Of a DNA stretch of 64,000 nt, positions 8,751 through 16,725 are shown piece by piece. This DNA comes from Hymenobacter negativus (GTDB lineage Bacteria; Bacteroidota; Bacteroidia; Cytophagales; Hymenobacteraceae), in assembly GCF_016056375.1 (NCBI RefSeq), contig NZ_JAEDAE010000011.1, positions 62,001-126,000 of the forward strand. The letters are read 5' to 3'. Below the pieces are notes generated by a model. The model had not been told where the DNA came from. It saw only the letters and a list, made by a program, of their open reading frames with translations, and searched no databases. Position 1 is the stretch's first letter. The number at the start of each line of letters is the position of its first letter. The position numbers and the translations under genes were made by a program.

Positions 8751-9935
8751 CTAAAACGTCTTACCATCCAGCACGAAGCGGCCCACATCGGCCAGCGCGC
8801 CATCGGGGGCGGGTTGGCGGAGGTAGTGGGTGAGGTCGCGGTGCAGGCGCTCGAAGGGTTGGGGGCGAAGCAGGCCGCGCGCACCCACGCAGCGCTCGGC
8901 CAGGCGCAGCATGTCCAGGCTGATGGTTTCGATGGCGGTGCGCATCATATTGGCGTAGGCAACGGTGGTTTCGGCACCTGCGGGGGCGGCCGCGTCAGCG
9001 CGGGCGGCATTCTCGGCTGCGCCGCGCAGCCACTGGCGGCCGCTTTCCCGCAGAATGGCCATTTCGCCGAGGCGCTGGCGCTGGTAGGGGTCATCGGTGC
9101 GGCCCAGGCTGCGCAGAAAAGCAATGGTTTCGTCGCAAACGGCTTCGGCCCCGCCCAGCTGCACGGCCGCAAACCGAATGGCCCCACCGCTAAAAGCCGG
9201 TTGCTGGTAATACGCATTAGGCGGGCCGATGAGGTCCTCCGCACCAATTTCCAGCCCGGTCAAATCGGCCCGGAAGCTGGCGGTGGCCCGCATGCCCAGC
9301 GGCTGCCAGAAGGAGCGGTCCAGCACGGGCGGCTGCGCATCGGCTGGCAGCACAAACAGCTGCCAGCCCTGCCCATCGGGCAGCGCCCCGGTGATGAGCG
9401 GCCGCGCCAGATGGCCCGCGCCCGAAGCAAACGTCTTGGCCCCGCGCAGGCGGTAGCGGCCGTTGGGCAGAGCCTCCAGATGCACCCCATCGGCTGGATT
9501 CTCCGTGTTCCACACACCAAATAAGTGGCCGGCGTGGGTATCGGCGGCGTAGCGGGCCACCTGGTCGGCCGTGGCTAGCTGCTGAATGAGCAGCAGGGCA
9601 TTTACGTGGCCCTCGTACACGCGCCCTACCGCCAGATTGCCCCGCCCCACGTGCTGCAGCACGCGCAGCAGCGCCAGCGTGGCCGCCGGTGTATGCAGTC
9701 CCGCCCCGCCAAGGGCCGCCGGCAGCGCCGCCGTAAGCAGGCCGGCTGTGTGCAGCCAATTAAATTCCCGGGTCGGAAAACCGCCTTCCACATCGGTCGC
9801 GGCGGCCTGAGCGAACAAGCGCGGAGCCAGTTGCGCGGCAGCTGCTTCGGCCTGTGCAGGCGTCATTGCCGCTTCAAACGCTTTGGTGGTTTCAGAGGAA
9901 GGCGGGCACGAAGGCGCGGCGGCAGCTAGCAACAT
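8751..9935 (-). CDS. Acyl-CoA dehydrogenase family protein
   Basis: A 394-residue flavoenzyme of the acyl-CoA dehydrogenase superfamily. The N-terminal helical domain (about 25-120) is followed by the middle beta domain (FGVWNTENPADGVHLEAL, then GAKTFASGAGHLARPL) and the C-terminal helical bundle (about 230-390, with CVGARGLLRPQPFERLHRDL). The canonical fatty-acid enzymes' catalytic Glu is not obvious, so it may act on an unusual acyl or aminoacyl substrate. It is the first gene of the three-gene operon with PIG-L and NodS-like genes; a start at ATG 9935 fits. Its place in a sugar-modifying cluster suggests preparation of an acyl chain or oxidation of a side chain, not bulk beta-oxidation. 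Confidence 0.85.
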   Translation of the reverse strand: MLLAAAAPSCPPSSETTKAFEAAMTPAQAEAAAAQLAPRLFAQAAATDVEGGFPTREFNWLHTAGLLTAALPAALGGAGLHTPAATLALLRVLQHVGRGNLAVGRVYEGHVNALLLIQQLATADQVARYAADTHAGHLFGVWNTENPADGVHLEALPNGRYRLRGAKTFASGAGHLARPLITGALPDGQGWQLFVLPADAQPPVLDRSFWQPLGMRATASFRADLTGLEIGAEDLIGPPNAYYQQPAFSGGAIRFAAVQLGGAEAVCDETIAFLRSLGRTDDPYQRQRLGEMAILRESGRQWLRGAAENAARADAAAPAGAETTVAYANMMRTAIETISLDMLRLAERCVGARGLLRPQPFERLHRDLTHYLRQPAPDGALADVGRFVLDGKTF

Positions 9936-10076
9936 AAATGGAGGGAGAATAACAGCGGAGCTTTGCTATACTTTTCAACGCCGCATAGTGTTCTGCTAAA
10001 GCTGATTTAAAAGACCCCGGGCGCGGTCGTAACAATTCGGTAACACGACCGGCGGGCTGCAGGCTGAGCCCGGGCG

Positions 10077-10084
10077 TACCTTCG
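10077..10084 (+). promoter_or_regulatory. Probable -7 promoter box for purH
   Basis: TACCTTCG, one mismatch to TAnnTTTG, about 36 bases upstream of purH. The sequence GCGTACCTTCGTGG is a common promoter form in Cytophagales. Confidence 0.4.
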
Positions 10085-10119
10085 TGGCGGCAATTGTGCC
10101 CAGCTTTTTCGCCCGTTTT

Positions 10120-11655
10120 ATGTCGTCCCGTCCCATTCGCGCCGCGTTGCTTTCCGTGTATCACAAAGACCGACTGGCCCCGCTGGTGCAGGTTTTGCGC
10201 CAGCACGGCGTCACGCTGTACTCCACCGGTGGCACCCAGAAATTCCTCGAAGATGAAGGAGCCGAAGTAACTGCCGTGGAAGACCTCACCGGCTTTCCCG
10301 AAGTATTCGGTGGCCGCGTGAAAACGCTGCACCCCAAGGTGTTCGGCGGCATCCTGCACCGCCGCCACGACGTGGGCGACCTCGCCGAAGCCGAGCACCA
10401 CGCCATTCCGCCCATCGATTTGGTGGTGGTGGATTTGTACCCATTCGAAGAAACCGTAGCCAGCGGCGCCGAGGAGCAAGATGTCATCGAGAAAATTGAC
10501 ATCGGCGGCATTTCACTGCTGCGCGCCGCCGCCAAAAACTTCCGCGACGTGCTCGTAGTCAGCAGCCGCGACCAGTACGCAGCCGTGACCGAGCTGCTCA
10601 CCGCCAAAAATGGCGCTACCGACCTCGAAGACCGTCGCCACTACGCTGCCGCCGCCTTCGCCTCCACTTCGCATTACGACACCGAAATTTTCCAATACAT
10701 GAGCCAGGGCACGGCCGTAGCCGGCACTGCCCTGCGCCTCAGCGCCCAGCCTGCCACGCCGCTGCGCTACGGCGAAAACCCGCACCAAGCCGGCACCTTC
10801 TACGGTGACCTATCGGCCCTTTTCGACCAGCTCCACGGCAAGCAGCTGAGCTACAACAACCTCGTTGACGTGGACGCCGCCGTGGCCCTCATGGCCGAAT
10901 TCACCGATGGCGAACCCGCCTGCGCCATCCTCAAGCACACCAACGCCTGCGGCGTAGCTCAAGCCGCTACCCTGCACGAGGCCTACGTGAACGCCCTGAG
11001 CTGCGACCCGACGTCCGCTTTTGGCGGCGTCATCATCGTGAATAAGGAAGTGGACGCGGCTACCGCCGCTGAGCTCAATCAGCTGTTCTTTGAAGTGCTG
11101 ATTGCCCCAGGCTTCGCCGCCGAGGCGCTGCCCGTACTTCAGAGCAAGAAAAACCGGATTCTGCTGCGGCAAAAGCCCGTTGAGTTTCCGAGGAAGCAGG
11201 TGAAAACCCTGCTCAACGGCATCATCGAGCAGGATGCTGACCGCCAGACCGAGACGGCCGCCGACTTCCGTACCGTTACCCAGTCGGCCCCGACCAATGA
11301 GGAAACGGCCGCTCTGGTTTTCGCCGGCAAAATCTGCAAGCACACCAAGAGTAACACCATCGTACTGGCCCGCGCCGGCCAGCTGCTGGCCTCCGGCGTG
11401 GGCCAGACCAGCCGCGTCGATGCGCTGCGCCAGGCCATTGAGAAGGCCCGCGCCTTCGGCTTCGACCTGCACGGCGCCGTGATGGCTTCGGACGCTTTCT
11501 TCCCCTTCCCCGATTGCGTGGAGATTGCCGGTGCGGCCGGCATCCGCGCCGTGGTGCAGCCCGGCGGCTCCATTAAAGATGCTGATAGCATCAAAGCTGC
11601 TGATGAATTGGGCATGGCCATGGTGCTCACGGGCGTGCGTCACTTCAAGCACTAG
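10120..11655 (+). CDS. purH: Bifunctional AICAR formyltransferase / IMP cyclohydrolase
   Basis: A 511-residue enzyme for the last two steps of purine synthesis: formylation of AICAR with 10-formyl-tetrahydrofolate and ring closure to IMP. The N-terminal cyclohydrolase domain (about 1-145) shows the MGS-like fold: IRAALLSVYHKDRLAPLVQ, LYSTGGTQKFL and GGRVKTLHPKVFGGIL. The transformylase domain carries the catalytic Lys-His pair in ILKHTNACGVA (about residue 271) and ICKHTKSNTIVLA (about 405). ATG 10120 starts the conserved protein; the longer frame from 10084 is not conserved. purH directly before mreB is a gene order often seen in Bacteroidota. Confidence 0.96.
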   Translation: MSSRPIRAALLSVYHKDRLAPLVQVLRQHGVTLYSTGGTQKFLEDEGAEVTAVEDLTGFPEVFGGRVKTLHPKVFGGILHRRHDVGDLAEAEHHAIPPIDLVVVDLYPFEETVASGAEEQDVIEKIDIGGISLLRAAAKNFRDVLVVSSRDQYAAVTELLTAKNGATDLEDRRHYAAAAFASTSHYDTEIFQYMSQGTAVAGTALRLSAQPATPLRYGENPHQAGTFYGDLSALFDQLHGKQLSYNNLVDVDAAVALMAEFTDGEPACAILKHTNACGVAQAATLHEAYVNALSCDPTSAFGGVIIVNKEVDAATAAELNQLFFEVLIAPGFAAEALPVLQSKKNRILLRQKPVEFPRKQVKTLLNGIIEQDADRQTETAADFRTVTQSAPTNEETAALVFAGKICKHTKSNTIVLARAGQLLASGVGQTSRVDALRQAIEKARAFGFDLHGAVMASDAFFPFPDCVEIAGAAGIRAVVQPGGSIKDADSIKAADELGMAMVLTGVRHFKH

Positions 11656-11674
11656 GGGGAAGTGGGCGGCGGCC

Positions 11675-11873
11675 CTGTCATTGCGAGGGCGCAGCTTGTG
11701 GCAATCCGTCCTTTTCTCAGCGACCAACCTAATACTGTGACAAACGCTTAAACTGTGACAAGGCCCTTTCACCACAAAGCCCCGGTACTGCGCAGTGCCG
11801 GGGCTTTGTGGTGAAAGGGCGTGTCTGGTTTTGCCAGGGCAGATTGCCACGGGCTGCGCCCTCGCAATGACAG
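11675..11873. repeat. Nested palindromic element between purH and mreB
   Basis: Outer arms of 32 bases (11675-11706 and 11842-11873), beginning TGTCATTGCGAGGGCGCAGC, are complementary at all but about two positions. They enclose a separate near-perfect 58-base hairpin. The outer arms belong to the widespread 'GTCATTGCGAG' class of intergenic repeats. Confidence 0.8.
11763..11820. terminator. Very long hairpin, probable purH terminator
   Basis: Twenty-nine-base arms starting GCCCTTTCACCACAAAGCCC pair with their complement with one G-T wobble and essentially no loop. The inner AAAGCCCCGG/CCGGGGCTTT part resembles Bacteroidota terminators; the outer extension looks like a duplicated end of a mobile or repeat sequence. 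Confidence 0.6.
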
Positions 11874-11940
11874 TCGTCCTCAGTTGGCTTCCTTAGCAGA
11901 ATCCCATAATCCCGTTCACCAACCCCGCGCAAACCTTCCG

Positions 11941-11948
11941 TACCTTTG
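11941..11948 (+). promoter_or_regulatory. -7 promoter box for the mre operon
   Basis: TACCTTTG exactly fits TAnnTTTG, about 55 bases before mreB. It lies just beyond the palindromic element that separates mreB from purH. Confidence 0.6.
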
Positions 11949-12002
11949 CGCATTATTCTGCCCGACCCTATACCCGGGCTCCGCCTTATTGCAGCTAACT
12001 CA

Positions 12003-13028
12003 ATGGGTTTCTTTAATTTCCTGACCAGCGACATCGCCATCGACCTGGGTACGGCCAATACGCTCATCATTCACAACGACAAAATCGTGGTGGATGAGCC
12101 GAGCATCATCGCCAAAGACCGCACCACCAATAAAGTCATCGCTGTGGGCCGCCAGGCCCAACAGATGCACGAAAAAACGCACGATAACATCCGCACCATC
12201 CGCCCGCTGAAAGATGGCGTAATTGCCGATTTCCACGCCGCCGAGGAAATGATTAAGGGCATGATTAAGATGATTGATACGCGGAACCGGCTGTTTCAGC
12301 CCTCGCACCGCATGGTCATCTGCATCCCCTCGGGCATCACCGAAGTGGAGAAACGCGCCGTGCGCGACTCCGCCGAGCACGCCGGGGCCAAGGAAGTCTG
12401 GATGATTCAGGAGCCCATGGCCGCGGCCATTGGCATCGGCATCGACGTGGAGCAGCCCGTGGGCTCGATGATTATCGACATCGGCGGCGGCACCACCGAA
12501 ATTGCTGTTATCGCGCTGTCGGGCATCGTGTGTGACCAGTCGATTAAAACGGCCGGCGACGTGTTCAACCAGGACATCCTCGACTACATGCGCCGGCAGC
12601 ACAACTTGCTCATCGGCGAGCGTTCGGCCGAGCGCATCAAAATTGAAGTAGGCGCGGCCCTCACCGAACTCGACGTGCCGCCGGCCGACCACGAAGTGCG
12701 CGGCCGCGACCTGATGACGGGCATTCCGAAAGTTATCAAAGTAACGTTCTCGGAAATTGCCATTGCCCTCGATAAATCGGTGGCAAAAATCGAGGAAGCG
12801 GTATTGAAAGCCCTCGAAATTTCGCCGCCCGAATTGTCGGCCGATATTTACGAAAACGGCATTCACCTCACCGGCGGCGGCGCATTGCTGCGCGGGCTGG
12901 ACAAGCGTTTGGCCGCCAAAACCAAGCTGCCGATTCACATTGCCGAGGACCCGCTGCGCGCCGTGGTGCGCGGCACCGGCAAGGCTATTAAGGATATCCA
13001 GGCCTTTAAAGGCGTGCTGCTGACGTAA
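12003..13028 (+). CDS. mreB: Rod shape-determining actin homologue MreB
   Basis: A 341-residue actin-like ATPase that polymerises under the inner membrane and steers the elongation machinery. Phosphate-1 motif: DIAIDLGTANTLIIHND (residue 10 on); phosphate-2: MIIDIGGGTTEIAVIALSG (about 158); adenosine motif: GIHLTGGGALLRGLDKRL (about 288). The N-terminal MGFFNFLTSDIAID is the membrane-contact region. The start at ATG 12003 gives the family length; the upstream in-frame extension is untranslated leader. It heads the mreBCD-mrdA cluster, separated from mreC by a palindromic element. Confidence 0.97.
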   Translation: MGFFNFLTSDIAIDLGTANTLIIHNDKIVVDEPSIIAKDRTTNKVIAVGRQAQQMHEKTHDNIRTIRPLKDGVIADFHAAEEMIKGMIKMIDTRNRLFQPSHRMVICIPSGITEVEKRAVRDSAEHAGAKEVWMIQEPMAAAIGIGIDVEQPVGSMIIDIGGGTTEIAVIALSGIVCDQSIKTAGDVFNQDILDYMRRQHNLLIGERSAERIKIEVGAALTELDVPPADHEVRGRDLMTGIPKVIKVTFSEIAIALDKSVAKIEEAVLKALEISPPELSADIYENGIHLTGGGALLRGLDKRLAAKTKLPIHIAEDPLRAVVRGTGKAIKDIQAFKGVLLT

Positions 13029-13044
13029 TTATAGGATAATAATT

Positions 13045-13141
13045 GAACGTCATGCTGAGCGTAGTCGAAGCATCTCTACTGTGAAGAGTAATTATTTATT
13101 ACTACGGTAGAGATGCTTCGACTACGCTCAGCATGACGTTC
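13045..13141. repeat. Inverted-repeat element between mreB and mreC
   Basis: Perfect 35-base arms at 13045-13079 and 13107-13141, beginning GAACGTCATGCTGAGCGTAG, around an AT-rich loop of 27 bases. It fills the spacer inside a gene cluster normally co-transcribed, so it may act as an attenuator, a processing site or a protection stem in the mRNA. Confidence 0.85.
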
Positions 13142-13187
13142 TTTTGCTAGTCTTTCAATTGCCAATTAATTAATTCGGTGTAACCCC

Positions 13188-14126
13188 GTGCGGAATTTAT
13201 TTCTTTTCCTATTTCGCTTTCGCGGGGCGCTGGTATTTGGCTTACTGGAAATTATTAGCCTGTATTTATTTATTACCAGTAATTCGTATCAGCGGGCGGC
13301 GTTTTTTAATTCGGCGAATACCTACGCGGGCACGGTGCTGGCCCGCCGCACTCAGATTCTGGACTACTTCCACCTGGCCGAAATGAACCAGCAGCTGGCC
13401 GCCGAAAACGCCGCGCTCCGCCAGCAGCTGTACCCGGCCGACTCCGCGCACCGCGAGGCCGATTCGGTGGCGCTGCCCCCGGCCCGCACCGATTCGCTGA
13501 AGCGCGTGCGCTACCAGCGGCCCGCCGCCAAGCCCGATACGCTGTTGCTCGGGCAGCAGCGGGTGCCGGCCCGCGACCCGAGTTATCCACTCATTCCGGC
13601 CCGCGTTATCAACAACATGCTGCACAATGTGGACAACTACCTCACGCTAAACGTGGGCCGTGCCGACGGTGTGGTGCCCGGCAAAGGCGTGGTGGCAGCC
13701 GGCGGCGTGGTGGGCCGCGTGAAAGTGGTGAGCGAGCATTATGCCACCGTCACCAGCCTGCTGCATTCGCAAACCCGCATTGCATCCAAAATCAAGCGCG
13801 ACGGCACGTTTGGCACCATCAAGTGGCAAGGTGATGACCCGACGCACGCGCTGCTCGACAACGTGCTGCGCGAGACCAAGCTGGTGAAGGGCGACACGGT
13901 GGTGACGTCGAGCTACAACTCGGTATTTCCCGAAGGCATTTTTATCGGCACCATCGATTCCTTCGTGAAGGAGCCGGACAAGAACTTCTGGACCATCCGG
14001 GTGAAGCTGGGCGTCAATTTTGCCAACCTGACCTACGTGTACATCGTGACCAACCGCAATAAGCCCGAGCGCGACACCGTGGAAACCCACACGGGCATTC
14101 TGCCGAAAGGAGGGGCGCGCCCATGA
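13188..14126 (+). CDS. mreC: Rod shape-determining protein MreC
   Basis: A 312-residue bitopic inner-membrane protein that links MreB to periplasmic elongasome enzymes. One transmembrane segment spans about residues 10-30 (GALVFGLLEIISLYLFI). A coiled coil (about 55-80, MNQQLAAENAALRQQLYP) follows, then a Pro/Arg-rich linker and the MreC beta-barrel-like domain (about 130-290, including GVVPGKGVVAAGGVVGRVK). The start codon is GTG 13188. The stop overlaps the mreD start (ATGA), indicating translational coupling. It follows mreB after a spacer with an inverted repeat. Confidence 0.94.
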   Translation: MRNLFLFLFRFRGALVFGLLEIISLYLFITSNSYQRAAFFNSANTYAGTVLARRTQILDYFHLAEMNQQLAAENAALRQQLYPADSAHREADSVALPPARTDSLKRVRYQRPAAKPDTLLLGQQRVPARDPSYPLIPARVINNMLHNVDNYLTLNVGRADGVVPGKGVVAAGGVVGRVKVVSEHYATVTSLLHSQTRIASKIKRDGTFGTIKWQGDDPTHALLDNVLRETKLVKGDTVVTSSYNSVFPEGIFIGTIDSFVKEPDKNFWTIRVKLGVNFANLTYVYIVTNRNKPERDTVETHTGILPKGGARP

Positions 14127-14650
14127 ACGGCCTGCGGTTCATTTTCGTGCAGGTGCTGCGTTTCCTGCTGTATGCGGGCGTACACGTGATGCTCATCAGC
14201 CGGCTGGTGCTGTTTGATTTGGGCTGGTGTTTTTTCTACCTGGGCTTTTTGCTGTTTTTGCCGTTGGCCACGCCCATTGTGGTGCAGCTGCTGCTGGCCT
14301 TCGGCATGGGGCTCACCATGGATATTTTTTATGATACCGGCGGGCTGCACGCGGCGGCGGCGGTGCTGCTGGGCTTTTTGCGGCCGTGGGTGCTGCGCCT
14401 GCTGACGCCGCGCGACGGCTACGACAGCGCCGACTCGGTGAACGTGCACCAGATGGGCTGGCAATGGTTTGGCGTGTACCTCACGCTGCTGGTGCTGCTG
14501 CACCACGCCGCGTTTTTCCTGCTGGAACTGGGCAGCTTCCGGCATTTTGGCACCACGCTGGGAAAAATGCTGGTGAGCGCACTCTTTACCGGCCTTTCGC
14601 TGTTGATTGTGCAGCTTTTGTTTTTCCCGGTGCGGAGGGGCCGGAGCTAA
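14123..14650 (+). CDS. mreD: Rod shape-determining protein MreD
   Basis: A 175-residue integral membrane protein with about five hydrophobic segments (for example LISRLVLFDLGWCFFYLGFL and VGL-poor LLLAFGMGLTMDIFYDTGGL). Assigned from the multi-pass topology, the length and position between mreC and mrdA; MreD sequences themselves are poorly conserved. The motif GLTMDIFYDTGGLHAAA is typical of MreD. It overlaps mreC by four bases. MreD is part of the MreBCD-PBP2-RodA elongation complex. Confidence 0.88.
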   Translation: MNGLRFIFVQVLRFLLYAGVHVMLISRLVLFDLGWCFFYLGFLLFLPLATPIVVQLLLAFGMGLTMDIFYDTGGLHAAAAVLLGFLRPWVLRLLTPRDGYDSADSVNVHQMGWQWFGVYLTLLVLLHHAAFFLLELGSFRHFGTTLGKMLVSALFTGLSLLIVQLLFFPVRRGRS

Positions 14651-14668
14651 CTAATCTATTTTATTTCT

Positions 14669-14695
14669 GTCATCCTGAACACAGCGAAGGATGAC
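14669..14695. repeat. Half-element of the GTCATCCTGA repeat class
   Basis: A small hairpin GTCATCC...GGATGAC with the sequence TGTCATCCTGAACACAGCGA, a single-arm relative of the paired elements at 21665-21763 and 27040-27143. It fills the mreD/mrdA spacer. Confidence 0.6.
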
Positions 14696-14706
14696 GAACG
14701 TGAACT

Positions 14707-16566
14707 ATGCAGTACCTCGAAGGCCGTAAGTACGTGGTGCAGGGCATCTTTTTGGTGGTGGCGCTCATCTTCCTCACCCGCCTGTTTTTTATGCAGGTGC
14801 TGGACGGGACGTACAAGCTGGCCGCTGACAAAAACACCCTGCAGCGCTTGGTGCAGACACCCTACCGCGGGCTGATATACGACCGCAAAAACGTGCCGTT
14901 GGTGCAAAACACCCCCGTGTACGACCTGATGGTGGTGCCCCGCGAAGTGAAACAGCTCGATACGCTCCGCCTCGCCGAATTGCTGCAAATACCGCTGGAA
15001 GACCTGCGCGCCAGCCTGGTAGCGGCCAAAAAGTATTCGCGCGTGAAAGCGTCGCCCATCCTGCAAAACCTGACGACGGCCGACCTGGCCGTTATTCTGG
15101 ACAAGCTGGGCGACTTCCCGGGCTTCCGGACCCAGACGCGCATGGCGCGGGCCTACCGCACGCCCAACCTGGCCCACGCGCTGGGCTACGTGGGCGCCAT
15201 CACGCCGGCTTTTCTGGAAAAACCCAAGTACGCCAAGTATCAGCCGGGCGAAAACGTGGGGATTTCGGGCCTGGAGTCGTTCTATGAGCAAACACTGATG
15301 GGCCGGCGCGGCGTGCAGTACAAGATGGTGAACGTGCGAGGCATCGAAAAAGGCAAGTTTCGGGGTGGGGAGTTCGACACACTGTCGGTGGCCGGGCAGG
15401 ATTTGCACCTGAGCATTGATGCTGAATTGCAGGCCTATGGGGAAAAGCTACTGGCGGGCCGACGCGGCTCCATTGTGGCCATCGACCCGAAAACGGGCGA
15501 AATTCTGGCCTTCGTATCGGCTCCGCACTACGAGCCGCAGCTGCTGACGGGCAAGGGTTCGGGCAACCGTTACATGGCTCTGCTCAACAACCCCGACCGC
15601 CCGCTGTTCGACCGGCCGTTGATGGCGACGTACCCGCCCGGCTCGGTTTTTAAACTAGTGAATGAGCTGGTGGCCTTGCAGCTGGGCGTGGTGCAGCCCA
15701 GCACGGGTTTTGAGTGCAACCAGAAGCTGGTGCGCTGCACCCACCGCCACGAGTACCCGGCCAATGTGAGCATTGCCATCAAAAACAGCTGCAACCCGTA
15801 TTTCTACCAGGTGCTGCGGGCGGTGGTGCAACGCGGGCAGGCCCCGAATAAGTACGACGATGCCCACATCGGGCTGGCGCAGTGGCAGAAAATGGTGAAA
15901 TCCTTCGGCCTGGGCGAGAAGCTGGGCGTGGACATGAGCCAGGAAAAGCGTGGCCTGATTCCGTCGCCGGAGTTTTACGACCACAAGTTTTTCAATAAGA
16001 AGGAAAACCGCCAGCACCGCTGGAGCTTCCGCAACGTGTATTCGCTCAGCATCGGGCAGGGCGAAATCGGCATTACGGGCCTACAAATGGCTAATGTGCT
16101 GGCCACCATTGCCAACCGGGGCTGGTACTACACGCCGCATTTCGTGCGCGGCATCGGCAATGGCGGCCCGCTGCCGGAGTTCCAGCAAAAGCACTACACG
16201 GCCGTCGATACGACCTTGTTCAAATACATCATCCCCGGCATGGAGATGGTGGTGGACGGCAACGGCGGCACCGGCAACCTGGCTTCGCTTTCGCAATACG
16301 GCATCACGATGGCCGGCAAAACCGGCACCGTGCAAAACCCCCACGGCTTCGACCACGCTACTTTTGCCGCCTTCGCGCCGGTGCAAGACCCCAAAATTGC
16401 TATTGCCGTGTTCATCGAAAACAGCGGTTTTGGGGGGACTAGCGCGGCGCCCGCGGCTGGCCTTATGATTGAGAAATACCTGCGCGGCAAGGTGGCCCCG
16501 CACCGCAAGCGCTGGGAAGATTGGGTGATGTACGGCGACTTTACCAAGCACCTGCACGGGATGTAA
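14707..16566 (+). CDS. mrdA: Penicillin-binding protein 2, elongasome transpeptidase
   Basis: A 619-residue class B penicillin-binding protein that cross-links peptidoglycan during lateral wall growth. One N-terminal membrane anchor (about 11-30, VVQGIFLVVALIFLTRLFFM), then the dimerisation/pedestal domain (about 45-230), then the transpeptidase domain. Active-site motifs are all present: SxxK at about Ser309 to Lys312 (PPGSVFK), SxN at about Ser361 (SCN) and KTG at about Lys538 (GKTGTVQNP). ATG 14707 is the natural start. It is normally followed by rodA in Bacteroidota; here the next gene is an SDR, so the glycosyltransferase partner must be encoded elsewhere. Confidence 0.95.
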   Translation: MQYLEGRKYVVQGIFLVVALIFLTRLFFMQVLDGTYKLAADKNTLQRLVQTPYRGLIYDRKNVPLVQNTPVYDLMVVPREVKQLDTLRLAELLQIPLEDLRASLVAAKKYSRVKASPILQNLTTADLAVILDKLGDFPGFRTQTRMARAYRTPNLAHALGYVGAITPAFLEKPKYAKYQPGENVGISGLESFYEQTLMGRRGVQYKMVNVRGIEKGKFRGGEFDTLSVAGQDLHLSIDAELQAYGEKLLAGRRGSIVAIDPKTGEILAFVSAPHYEPQLLTGKGSGNRYMALLNNPDRPLFDRPLMATYPPGSVFKLVNELVALQLGVVQPSTGFECNQKLVRCTHRHEYPANVSIAIKNSCNPYFYQVLRAVVQRGQAPNKYDDAHIGLAQWQKMVKSFGLGEKLGVDMSQEKRGLIPSPEFYDHKFFNKKENRQHRWSFRNVYSLSIGQGEIGITGLQMANVLATIANRGWYYTPHFVRGIGNGGPLPEFQQKHYTAVDTTLFKYIIPGMEMVVDGNGGTGNLASLSQYGITMAGKTGTVQNPHGFDHATFAAFAPVQDPKIAIAVFIENSGFGGTSAAPAAGLMIEKYLRGKVAPHRKRWEDWVMYGDFTKHLHGM

Positions 16567-16568
16567 TT

Positions 16569-16661
16569 CGATGTAGAAACGCATAATTGCGTCTCGTCGT
16601 GCACTCCTTTTGGGGGACATTGCCGTTACAACGCCGAGACGCAATTATCGTCTCTACATCG
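16569..16661. repeat. Inverted-repeat element of the GAGACGCAAT class after mrdA
   Basis: Arms of about 30 bases (16569-16599 and 16632-16661), starting CGATGTAGAAACGCATAATT, with the GTAGAGACG...CGTCTC core seen in many bacterial intergenic repeats. A few mismatches between arms. Same class as the element at 31988-32089. Confidence 0.75.
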
Positions 16662-16725
16662 TTTTTTCCAACCTTCTGCCCCCTTTCCCGGTTGTAGCAC
16701 CTCCTCAACCAACGTTTCTATACAT

